From Eustoma russellianum (lineage: Eukaryota; Streptophyta; Magnoliopsida; Gentianales; Gentianaceae): a DNA stretch of 64,000 bases. The stretch's first letter is position 1. The number at the start of each line of letters is the position of its first letter. The stretch is taken from positions 25,218,786 through 25,282,785 of the forward strand of contig AP025056.1 of the NCBI GenBank assembly GCA_036186865.1. Reading direction: 5' to 3'. A program made the translations under genes and the position numbers. The notes under the pieces are model-generated. The model was not told the DNA's origin and did no database searches. It worked only from the letters and a program-made list of their open reading frames with translations. Of this stretch, positions 55,034 to 64,000 are shown piece after piece.

Positions 55034-55554
55034 TGTTAAATAACTTCCGGATGAAGCTGCTGGACTAAAAGGCAAACATGGAGTTCCAGAATGTCATTCT
55101 AGAAGAAGAAGAAAACAACAGGTAGTAGATAAATTCAGCAATCAAGGATTAGGATGATTAGCTGGCAGTGTAAAGTGAAAGAAAACACAGAATAATGAAG
55201 AGAAGGGGTGAAGACGCGGACCCATCAAGGAGTACACGTAGTTGAAAGGAGAAGAGGTAGAACAGGGCGCAAAATGTTTGAATAGAGGATAAATGACTAC
55301 AATGTCATTTTGCGTTATGTTAGGGAAAGGAATTAGTCGAGGGCATTTTAGCAATTTTATATTCTTCCTTTTTAAATTACTGCGTTTGAAGCAGTTGTAA
55401 TTAACTTTCGGTTTTCTTCTTCCTCAGCGCAATTCTGCGATTTTTTCCTCTCCAGAATCTTGCTTTCTTGCTTTATTGATCTTAATTCTTGTTCTAGTAT
55501 TGTGTATATTTTGATTGTTCTTTAATCAAGACGAGATATATTGAAATTTTCACA
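55034..55554 (+). repeat. 3' LTR of copia element 4
   Basis: 521 bp, TGTTAAATAAC...ATTTTCACA, complete and uninterrupted. It supplies the reference for the split 5' LTR. Confidence 0.92.
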
Positions 55555-55559
55555 TATGC

Positions 55560-56980
55560 ATGGCCTATGTAATGAACCGCAAAATTATATTTAAGCAGAA
55601 AGGTTAGAAGGTCATTTACTAACTGTTGATTTAATAAAAAGAAATTATAAGATAAAAGTATCGAGTTTAGGTTAGTGCTCAAATCATATTTTAGTTAGGA
55701 TGTTAATGAGTTTGATTAAGAGCAAGTTTACGGTAGTGAATGAGTAACTACTATGTTTTATGAGCTAATAGGATAAAGAGTAATTGACATGTAACAGTGA
55801 TGAATTTGCAAAACAGAAGGCCCTCCAATTATTATGTTTCCTACTGGTAGTTGAGTAACTATTAGAAACGACATTAAGAAATCTACAGCTTTAGTTTATA
55901 TGTCCAACTCAAAATCGGTCTCTAAGAAGGTCGAAATGGGTCGTAAGACACTCTTCGTGTTAGGTTATTTTCACTAAATCACCTAACTTTGTTTTTGACA
56001 TAAGTTGAGTTATAGAAATCGGAGTTAGATGATTAAAATTGCGCTAACTACATGTTTTAGAGATCTACAACTTTAATTTAGAAGATGAAATCAGAATAAC
56101 TTGTTAAAATATTCAAAAATACTTCTGAAAATAAAGCATCTTTAATTGTACAGTTTAAAGTTAAGTCAAGTCAAGTTAAATCAATGAAAGACAGTAGAAG
56201 TTAAGAATCAGTTGGAAATGTATATATTGAGGGTTAATAGAAACTTGATGAATACAATATAAACCTGGTTCATTTATTGAATGGCAATAGAGTCAAATGA
56301 TCCAGAAGAAAAGTTTCAGACAAGTATGTGAAGATTAAAAGATGCCAGGTCAGAACAAAGTGGTAGTTCACATAATTCGTTGTGGTTGTTTACTCAGTTC
56401 ATGCATCAAAGTTGTTCACATGGTTCCCCATGGAAGTTCAACCAGTTCCCTCACCATGGTAGTCACACATCTCTCCAACCTTAGTAAATTTACGGCCATA
56501 GTGTAAAAGACAAAAGATTATGGGAAAAAAACATAAAGTAACAAGTTTGGTTAAAGTAAAAGATTTAAGTAAAGGTCAAAGTAAAAAATATACGGGTTAA
56601 AGTCAAAAACACAAAAATAACTGAGTTAAAATTAAGGGATCAAGATTAGTAGTAGAAATTTAAGGTTTAAACCAAGTTAACAAGTTAAGTAGGAAAAAAA
56701 AACAATTGAGAAAGTATATTGAGTGATAAATTGTTTTGTTATTTCCTTACTGAACGCATAGTTTTCGCTCACTCCTTATCATTTCGGTGTACAGGCTGTG
56801 AAGGTGCTGGCTAAGTGTATGAGATTAAGTGAAGAATAAAGTTAGATTGACTACGTCTTTGTATTTTGATTTGTTTTATTCGATGAAGCGATGTAATTGT
56901 TTTATTGTTGAAAAAAAAAATAGAATGGACAGTTCAAGTCTACAAATTCACATTCTCATGTCAGGTTAGACAGTCTATGT
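55560..56980. repeat. Unassigned LTR-like DNA
   Basis: AT-rich DNA without a gene. Phrases such as GATCTACAACTTTAATTTAG and the block at 56735-56800 (TTACTGAACGCATAG, CTCACTCCTTATCATTTC) resemble plant gypsy LTR text and the region 1955-2025. An A-run lies at 56911-56920. Ends, TSD and coding part were not found, so it is probably an old solo LTR or fragment. Confidence 0.4.
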
Positions 56981-56984
56981 ACTT

Positions 56985-57050
56985 ACGTACGTACGTACAT
57001 ACATACATATATACATATATGTATGCAAATATATGTATAGACAAATATAT
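56985..57050. repeat. Simple-sequence DNA (TACG/TACA/TATG)n
   Basis: ACGTACGTACGTACATACATACATATATACATATATGTATG-like microsatellite immediately at the 3' end of LINE copy 1. Confidence 0.85.
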
Positions 57051-57791
57051 TCTTTTTATATGAAGGCTATTTTATTGAAAAGAATCCTCACATATGGCGG
57101 AGGAAAACCATATTACAACAATGTATATCAAACTAAAACGGAAAATGTAAAGCCGTGATAATTTGTAGCCTCCAATCATATATGATATGCCACATTAAAA
57201 CCTTGCCAAGTAAAACCACCTTTGTGGATAAAACCTTGGCGAAGAAAAAATCGTTCATATTTATATCATTGGAGCAAAGGTTCAGAACCAAAATCACAAT
57301 ACAAAGTAATGGAATATATACAACTTATATCGCCAGCCATCTGAGTAGTGACATTGCTCCCTGGGGGGCTCCTAAAATCTCTGACTTCGACCTTCTATCA
57401 AGTGTAAATGTGGCTTGGACTCACAATAGACGCCATTGTTGTGGGTGAACAGAACGAAAGCATGCCATAGTCGCCCACGTACCAACTTCCTAGATAAAGT
57501 CCATAATTTCACACGCGTGCCTCCATGAAATTGATCCTCGACAGGGGCAGTAAAAGATGTGTTAGTGCCCACAATTACAGAACAGCAAATATATCCATGC
57601 GAAAAATGAGTGCAAGTACATACCAAAGTTGCCCGTAGTCTTGAGACTGCGTGCAACACACCAAGTATAAAATCAACCCCTAAGCATGATGCAAATAATC
57701 TATTATAATAGACATATAAAGTGTGAAGCATACCCAAGTTGCCTGCATCATGAAGATACAGGCAATGCACCAAGGATTCAATCCAATGCCA

Positions 57792-59148
57792 CTATGTTTT
57801 GAGGGCATGTATAGTGCAATCTGTGTAATAGAATCCATGCGCCGTAGGGGGAAGTTGAGCCGATGTGGTAAAAAACATTGTAGCCGGTGACATGCGTGCA
57901 TACCAACTTAAGTGATGAGCAACCATGTTGATCTCTCTAGGAATGAAGCTAAGACGACTGTCTGTAAGATGAAGAAACAGAAGCAAGCGAGCATATTCTG
58001 GCAGTAATGAAAGCTGATGGCTGCGGGCATAGGTTGCCTGTAGACCGTCTGTTTCCACTATCAAGTGACGATGTAGTTGGCCAAAGAATAGTAGGCTATA
58101 AAGCAGATCTTGAATTTCGGCTCTGAGAGGTGAGAGACAAGGAAGACGGAAAGAAAGGGTTGCAACCAAGCGTCCCTACGAATCACGGAGAATAGCGCTG
58201 GCCGAAGCATAACGGCGCCCCGCAGAAGCATCTACATTCAGCTTTAACTTGCCAGAGGGTGGGAGGCCCCATTTTAGTGGAAGAGCAGGCTTAGGGCACA
58301 ATAATGGGGAGAAGCATCTATAAACAAGAGATAGTACATGCTGAGCCAAAGATGTATCAGAAAGTGATGAAGCCCATTCATAACATGATTGGCGCGTAAG
58401 GTTACAAATACTTGTAAGCGGAATATCAGCATCTCCATACGTATGATTCGTGTATACTCGTCAAATTGTCCAACAAAGCATAATAGGTCCAATAACTCGA
58501 AAGTTACCCTTGAGAGTACGTGATGAAGAGGACATCCACCATTGTAATAAATAAGGGCGCAGCAGAGTACAACCAAGATAATTTCAACCAAGCATCCTTA
58601 GCATAGGGACATAGCAAGAAGACATGCATAATATTTGCTGAGCAAGTGCGACAAAATGGGCACATGGTAGGACATATGTAAGTAGTCTGAAGCAAATTGT
58701 CTTCAATAGGTATCACGGAGTGAAATAAGCGCCATACAAAAATGCTAATCGTTTTTGGTAAACCACGCCACCAGATGAACTTATGTGAATAAAGTTGCGC
58801 GCAAGGGGGCCGAATATCTTCATATGTATGGTGGATGGAAAAAATACCTGATGCGCTAGAGAGCCATAAAGGACTGGGAAGACCAGTGGAGAGTTGAAGA
58901 CAAAGCGGATGAATAGAGCAAATCCTCTTCCAGCCAGGAGAGTCATATATACGAGACACATAATCCGAACAAGCCCCATAACGATGATGCATATATACTG
59001 TCCACAAAGATGTATTAGTATGATAAGTCCACCACAACTTACAATCGTAAACCCGCTGAATATGCAGCAAATTACGTACTCCAAATCCACCTTCTATTTC
59101 TGGATAGCACAAATCATCGAAGGATATCCAGTGATGTCGTCCCCCCAT
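57792..59148 (-). pseudogene. LINE copy 1 zinc-binding region and RNase H, broken
   Basis: 59148-58504 follows a shift from the RT frame: FDDLCYPEIEGGFGVRNLLH, then the zf-RVT-like CPFCRTCSANIMHVFLLC. RNase H: LKLNVDASAG near 58240 with a TAG at about 58180, then LRAEIQDLLYSLLFFGQL, HLIVETDGLQ and IPREINMVAHHLSWY to 57792. The Asp, Glu, Asp and His positions are recognisable. Confidence 0.82.
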
Positions 59149-60832
59149 AGAAATTGGGAAATTTTGCGATTGAGAGAGTGGATGACACTTTTGGGCAAAC
59201 GGGCTGCAGCAAGTATGTGAAGCGGCATGGATGTCAACACTGATTTTAGTAATATCAGTCTACTACAAGAGGTAAGTAGACGACTGGCCCAACCTGTAAG
59301 CTTTGCTTCAAAATGTTGTATCAGTGAAGTACAAGAGCTAGCTCTATTGATGCCACGATATAGAAATGATCCCAAATATTTGATTGGTAATGTAGAGGGC
59401 TGCATTGATGAGACCTCAGCAATGTTACGGAGATGCTGCGATGTAACATATGAACCTGTAACAAACTGACTTTTGCTGTAATTAACCAATTGCGTAGATG
59501 CATGTTGATAGGCTGGGAGAAAAGATTGGAATGAAGTCAAGTTATTGGAAGATGAATTTAAGAATAATAACAGATCATCAACATATGCTAAGCGTGAAAT
59601 TGTTGGGACTCGGTCAGATGCAAATCCTCGAAGCAATCCAGCAGAAAATAAATGGTTAAGCTCGCGGCTAAATCCCTCTGAACTAAGGATAAACAGTAGC
59701 GGAGATAATGGATCACCTTGTTTTACACCACGCATTGGCGAGAAAAAGACATAAGAAGAGCCATTAATGGCAATGGAGAGCTTGAAGATGCGCATATTAT
59801 TCAATATAATGCGGACAAAACGTGAATGAAAGCCAAACTTGTGAAGTAGAGCCTCCAAATAAGTCTAGCTTACTCTATCAAAAGCTTTTGCCATATCAAG
59901 CTTGATCATCACATTGCCATCATGAATTTTCCTATCAATCAGATGAACCATCTCATTTGCCATCAAAACATGCTCGCTAATATCATGTCCTTTTAAAAAC
60001 CCAATCTGTTCGGCAGATATTATCTTTGGGAGTATTGTGGTCAAACGAGTGGCAATGGTTCTGGTAGTAACTTTTCTTAGAAAATTTGAAAGACATATAG
60101 TGCGGAAATCTGCACAAGTGACGGGGTGAGGTTTTTTTGGAATCAAGGTAATCAACGATGAAACCATTACCTGAGGTGGAGGCACCCTTAAAAAGAATTC
60201 TTGGACCGCAAGAGTTACATCAAGGTGCAATATGTCCCAACAAGTCCGAAAGAGATAACCATTAAAACCATCTAGCCCTGCTGCGCTGTTTGGGCTTAGA
60301 TTCCAAATTACGGCTTTTATTTCTGGAATATCCGAAATGGCCAAAAGCATGTTATTGTCAACTGCGTGACCAGCGAGGGGATATTCTCAAGGAAAGAATC
60401 AACACCAAATACTATTTCCTATGTGAAAAGGCTTTGATAAAATTTGACGGCTGCATTGCCTTATGCCTAGTTGTCTTCAAGTATTGTCCCTGCAGAATCT
60501 TGTATGCTTTGGATTTGCTGACGACGATGCCTATCTTTTACCAATGCATGGAAATAAGACCTGTTGGCTTCACCCTCTGATATCCATTTAGTACGGGACT
60601 TCTGAGCCCAGTAAGAAGTTTGTGCTTTAGAGGCCTGAATAAGCTATGCTTGAGCCAAAGAGAAAGCCGTTCTATGTTCAGGTGTAGGGTCATTATCGTA
60701 TTGAGCTTCCTGTCTAGCAAAGTTTTCCTCTGCTTCAGATACATTGCTAAAAATGTTACCATATACCTCTTGGTTCCAACGCAGGAGATCTCTCTTGAGA
60801 GTAAAGAGCTTGTTATATATATCGACAAACAC
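59094..60832 (-). pseudogene. LINE copy 1 ORF2 linker and reverse transcriptase, broken
   Basis: The linker 60832-60644 (NKLFTLKRDLLRWNQEVYGN) is followed after a shift by a W-x-EG-x-N-x-SYFH-type segment near 60560, then stops. RT is open from 60350 (KAVIWNLSPNSAAGLDGFNG, SLITLIPKK, LIDRKIHDGNVMIKLDMAKA). FDRVS is followed by TAG at 59865-59867, where Trp is usual, and the same frame continues: RGVKQGDPLSPLLFIL, LAYVDDLLLF (YVDD for the more usual YADD), PIKYLGSFLYRG. It is then lost by a shift near 59140 within the FLWG region. Confidence 0.88.
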
Positions 60833-60884
60833 ACATATATAAACCTACATATACATGCATAGATATATATCCACATGTACATAT

Positions 60885-62479
60885 TTTTTTTTTTGAAAAT
60901 ATATATATGATTTTATTGAAGACCTCACTTGTGGCGGAGGGAAACCATATTACAAAAGTTAGAGTATGAAAATAGGTGATACAAATCGCTAACGATGACG
61001 TGTCTCCAGCCATATATGATATGCCGCATTAAAACCTTGCCAAGTAAAACCACCCTTGTGGATAAAACCTTGGCGAAGGAAAAAGCGTACATATTTATAT
61101 GTCTGGGAATAACGTCGTGCATTGATGCAAATGAAAATAAATAAGAGAATGCTGGGAAGAATCCCTGAACAACCTTTGGTTATGCCGAAGTTGCCCATGC
61201 GTCAATGCTGGATATGTGAAATGTGCGTCGATAAAGGTATAGTGCCTCCGTCTCCTGACATACCAATTGAATGTGCCAACCGCCGGGATGCGTCCATGTA
61301 TCTCGCGATGAATAAAGATTGAGATTAGAAAAGAGAAATGAGTACGTGAAATACATGAAGTAAACATAACCCAGTATGTACCGAAGTCGTCTTGGCTCTA
61401 ATCGAAACCAAGACGACATCCATAGATTTATGCTACTGGGCGAAAAAGTTGTTGACTTTGATTCCCCCTCCGAAGCGTCGGAAGTTGTCCACTAGGTCCA
61501 AGCGAGCACCGTCATCAGAGACAAACAGTAATGAGTGTAGCAATGATTAACACCCAGGCTAACAAGCATACATAAGCAAAACCAGTAAAGAGTACGCACC
61601 CCTGTTGTCTGTGCCATGAAACACAGACAACAATATGAAGAGTTGGATGGCATGTATCAAGCTCTGAACGTAGGCAGCTGGTGATCCATAATTATTGCTC
61701 CACGTACTTCACCGGGTAGTTGTTGAGGTGTGCTGTATATTGTCATTCCTGCTGATGAATATCCATATCTGGCGAGCTGATGCGCTGCTAGATTTGCTTC
61801 ACGTGGGCAGAATTGAACAGTAGAGTCGTTTAGACTGAGGAATTGTAACGCGTGGATGATGTCTAGTGCCAAGGAGCCTTTGAGCTGACGATTATTGGCT
61901 AGCAGTTTAATGAGATTTTGACAGTCTGTTTCCACCACTAGGCCATCATACTGTTGTGCAAAGAACATTAATGGGATTGTCATAGCGTGTATTTCTGCCC
62001 GTAGAGGCTGTAAGGAAGGCAAAGGAAAACATATAGCTGCCTGAAACATTCCCTGGTCTGTTCGTAATATAGCGGCTCCTGCCGACATATGTTTACCTAT
62101 GGCAGCGTCAACGTTTAGTTTAAATCTTCCAGGCGGGGGACAATGCCACTTAACTACCGATAGCCTCTTCATGCGCAACGGTGGCGAGAATCGCTGAGCA
62201 ATGAGCTGCGGAATTGCCTGCGCAAATCTTTTCCCCTTAATAGATGAACACCATGTGTAGATCGAGTCTTTGATCCGTGAATACAACCTCTCATAGGCGA
62301 AAGTTTCTTCCCCAAATCTACACGCTGCATACATTTTCCAAATTTCCCACACAACTAGAGATGGAACAATCGACCTCAGTTGACCCGCCATTGATGCTTG
62401 AGATGATGTACGCCACCAACGGAGAAGATGAGCCTTGATGGTGGAGGATTGTGGCATTGGCCCATAGAATGTAATAGAA
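60885..62479 (-). mobile_element. LINE copy 2, 5'-truncated insertion with 18 bp TSD
   Basis: Minus-strand 3' fragment of the same LINE type. The A-tail is seen as T11 at 60885-60895. The TSD ATATCCACATGTACATAT occurs at 60867-60884 and 62480-62497. The insert contains RNase H and the 3' UTR shared with copy 1. It landed in simple-sequence DNA between LINE copies 1 and 3. Confidence 0.88.
60895..61656 (-). other. LINE copy 2 3' UTR
   Basis: Non-coding. Shares with copy 1 (57060-57260) and with the end of copy 3 (63905-64000) the segment around CCTTGCCAAGTAAAACCACC and GTGGATAAAACCTTGGCGAA. It ends AATAAAATCATATATAT then the A-tail on the minus strand. Confidence 0.8.
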
Positions 62480-62487
62480 ATATCCAC
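61657..62487 (-). CDS. LINE copy 2 RNase H-like region, open frame
   Basis: 276 codons open; the first few lie in TSD/target DNA, so this is not a native start. It contains a linker (AYERLYSRIKDSIYTWCSS) and an RVT_3-type RNase H: FKLNVDAAIG (Asp), LRAEIHAMTI (Glu), LVVETDCQNLIKLL (Asp), REANLAAHQLARY (His/Asn step). It ends at 61657. No stop or shift is seen, indicating a relatively young copy. Without RT it cannot move itself. Confidence 0.82.
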   Translation of the reverse strand: MDISITFYGPMPQSSTIKAHLLRWWRTSSQASMAGQLRSIVPSLVVWEIWKMYAACRFGEETFAYERLYSRIKDSIYTWCSSIKGKRFAQAIPQLIAQRFSPPLRMKRLSVVKWHCPPPGRFKLNVDAAIGKHMSAGAAILRTDQGMFQAAICFPLPSLQPLRAEIHAMTIPLMFFAQQYDGLVVETDCQNLIKLLANNRQLKGSLALDIIHALQFLSLNDSTVQFCPREANLAAHQLARYGYSSAGMTIYSTPQQLPGEVRGAIIMDHQLPTFRA

Positions 62488-62497
62488 ATGTACATAT

Positions 62498-62592
62498 ATA
62501 TATATATATGTGTGTATATATATATATATGTATGTATATATATATATGTATGTATATTTATGTATATGTATGTATCTATGTATATATATGGT
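62498..62592. repeat. Simple-sequence DNA (TA)n/(TATG)n
   Basis: ATATATATATATATGTGTG and TATATGTATGTATA-type repeats. With the TSD sequence at 60867-60884 this is the remainder of the target microsatellite of LINE copy 2. Confidence 0.9.
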
Positions 62593-64000
62593 GGAGTGGG
62601 ACTCCTCCTCAAGGCCAACTGTTCTTGTGGCGATTGTGGTACAACGCGCTTCCTCTGTCGGATAATACTTACGCGTGGCTAGTAGCTAACCCAACGTTTT
62701 GCATTTCCTGTTGAAGGCAATCAGCAGATCAAAATCATCTTTTCTTTACGTGTTAAGTGGTTTGTGACATATGGAGGCATCTCTCTTCGATCTTCTCTGG
62801 ACCGATGCCAATAGGACTATCTTCAAGCAATATTTGCGTGCATGGTGGAGGAGAGCAACGAGGGATAATATGACGGGAAAATTAGCAGCTGTAGTTTCAA
62901 TGCTGACATCTTGGTCCTTTTGAAAGAATATACAACAATATATTTTGGAGATGAAGCCTTCTCAAAATTACGTCTTCAAGAAAGAATAAGAGTAGCCATA
63001 TATACCTGGTGTTCGTCTGTTTCAGGGAGCAAGTTCGCGGCCTCTGTTCAGCTTTTGATCACTACAAGATATTCGGCCTTTACGATCGAGGAAAATACAG
63101 ATTATTCGATTCAGATTACCACCTACGGGCAAGCTAAAACTTAACATAGACGCCACAGCAGGACGTCGAGGGCCAGCTGAAGGGGTGGTTCTGCGAAATG
63201 ACGAGGGTCGACTTGTCTTGGGTACTTGTTTTCCTTTGCCGGTTTTGACGCCTTTACATGCAAAGTTCCAGGCAGTATTATTCTCTCTTATTTATTTTGC
63301 AACACGGGGCTTCATTGGGCTTGACATTAAATAGATTGTAAGCCTTTGCTAGATATGATCAGTACTTCGGTGTCATTAGCCTCCTGATTGGGTAGGGATC
63401 ATACTCGTTTGTTGATGTTGCTGAACTGCATGGCCGTCACACTTTCATATATGGCGAGGGAGGGGAACAGCGTAGCATATTTCCTGGCACAACATGGAAT
63501 GCTGAGCGGATGCCTATGCAGTTTTGTTTGACGGGTTGACCTTCTGCCAATGGCACGTGGCAGTTTGCCGACGGACATTCACACACCATACATCCGGCGA
63601 TGACATCTATTTTGGAAATCTCTTTTTCTCTCGCCTGCATCAGATACGTTCTTTATAATATATTTACAACATTTGTTTCTAAGATGTTGATTTGCCTGCT
63701 GATATCTGAATATCTTTTGCTGAGGATCAATGTTGGATGCTTTATACTCAATGATGGATGGAATGGCAAAAAAGCTACAATGTTCAGAGGTAGGCCCCGA
63801 GGCGTCATGCTTGGACAGATTTGGTTGGAGACATATGATGACATTGCTGTTTATTCCCTGCTGTATTTTTTGAAAGGATTTGTATTTGATCAACGCTCCA
63901 ATGACATAAATATGTACGTTTTTTCCTTCTCCAAGGTTTTATCCACAAGGGTGGTTTTACTTGGCAATGTCTTAATGCGGCATATCATATATGATTGGAG
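62593..64000 (+). mobile_element. LINE copy 3, plus strand, 5' truncated, runs off right edge
   Basis: Starts inside the zinc-binding region (FLWRLWYNALPLSDNTYAW, then C-x2-C and HLFFTC on the plus strand, 62620-62760). The linker is at about 62780-63060, RNase H at about 63120-63330 (LKLNIDATAGRRGP, LGTCFPLPVLTPLHAKFQAV), with many stops after it. The end (63905-64000) is the reverse complement of the 3' UTR segment seen in copies 1 and 2. It is more decayed than copy 2. Confidence 0.78.

Larger units (their letters stand above)
41752..55554 (+). mobile_element. Ty1/copia element 4, internally deleted, 5' LTR split by the Tekay-like element
   Basis: Plus-strand element with TSD TATGC (41747-41751 and 55555-55559). 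The 5' LTR is 41752-41770 plus 51702-52207, interrupted by the 9.9 kb gypsy element; the 3' LTR is 55034-55554. Internal coding is gag, protease, partial integrase, then RNase H; most of the integrase C-terminus and RT are missing. LTRs are about 95 percent identical by eye. Confidence 0.9.
57050..60832 (-). mobile_element. LINE (L1-type with RNase H) copy 1, 5' truncated
   Basis: Minus-strand non-LTR element. The visible order is the linker before RT (60830-60360), RT (60350-59094), a zinc-binding region (59148-58504), RNase H (58590-57792) and a 3' UTR ending near 57050 with AATAAAATAG on the minus strand. The endonuclease is absent, so the copy is 5' truncated at about 60832, where simple-sequence DNA begins. 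The 3' UTR (57070-57260) is shared with LINE copies 2 and 3. Confidence 0.88.

Noticed and set aside
62376..62714. Tyr/Ile-rich ORFs on both strands
   Set aside because: They come from the TA/TATG microsatellite.

Overview
The window is nuclear DNA of a flowering plant, probably a repeat-rich intergenic or heterochromatic block. Nearly everything identifiable is retrotransposon: Ty1/copia and Ty3/gypsy LTR elements of plant lineages (Sirevirus-, Tork-, Tekay- and Tat-like) and plant L1-type LINEs with an RNase H domain. PBS sites match initiator tRNA-Met and target-site duplications are 5 bp. I found no host gene, rRNA, tRNA gene or CRISPR array. The species cannot be named from what is visible.

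Layout. 1-1668: 5' part of a minus-strand copia element with an open gag frame running off the left edge. 1669-2466 and 9327-9720: one old degenerate repeat, split by a Tat-like non-autonomous gypsy element (2467-9321, TSD ATAGA) that carries an antisense gene with its own promoter-like region. 10620-11130 and 21239-21480: a second copy of that old repeat, split by a complete Sirevirus-type copia element (11131-21233, minus, TSD AGTTA) with gag, pol and an envelope-like region. 21950-22656 and 27672-28130: a decayed gypsy gag split by a Tork-like copia element (22657-27671, minus). 28704-41742: another minus-strand copia element (TSD CGATT), whose reverse transcriptase is split by a rearranged gypsy-type element (30160-36726, TSD GATTA). 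41752-55554: a plus-strand deleted copia element (TSD TATGC), whose 5' LTR is split by a Tekay-like chromovirus (41771-51701). 55560-56980: LTR-like unassigned DNA. 57050-64000: three LINE copies around simple-sequence DNA.

How it fits together. Insertion order can be read from TSDs and LTR divergence: hosts have LTR pairs near 95 percent identical by eye, guests near 98-99 percent. Nearly all coding frames carry stops or shifts.

The points I consider most unusual are these. (1) A palindromic motif cluster built on TTCGAA and AAGCGCTT/AGGCGCCT is shared by the LTRs of the Sirevirus and of the unrelated Tekay-like gypsy element, and recurs upstream of the envelope-like gene. (2) A rearranged gypsy element ends in an inverted copy of its own LTR start, yet has a perfect TSD. 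(3) Two short GT-AG introns in the Tekay-like element join gag, pro-RT and RNase H frames in phase. (4) The antisense gene of the Tat-like element has a TATA box and a G-box in a duplicated upstream module. (5) A 443-residue Asp/His-rich ORF of no recognised family lies inside the rearranged element.
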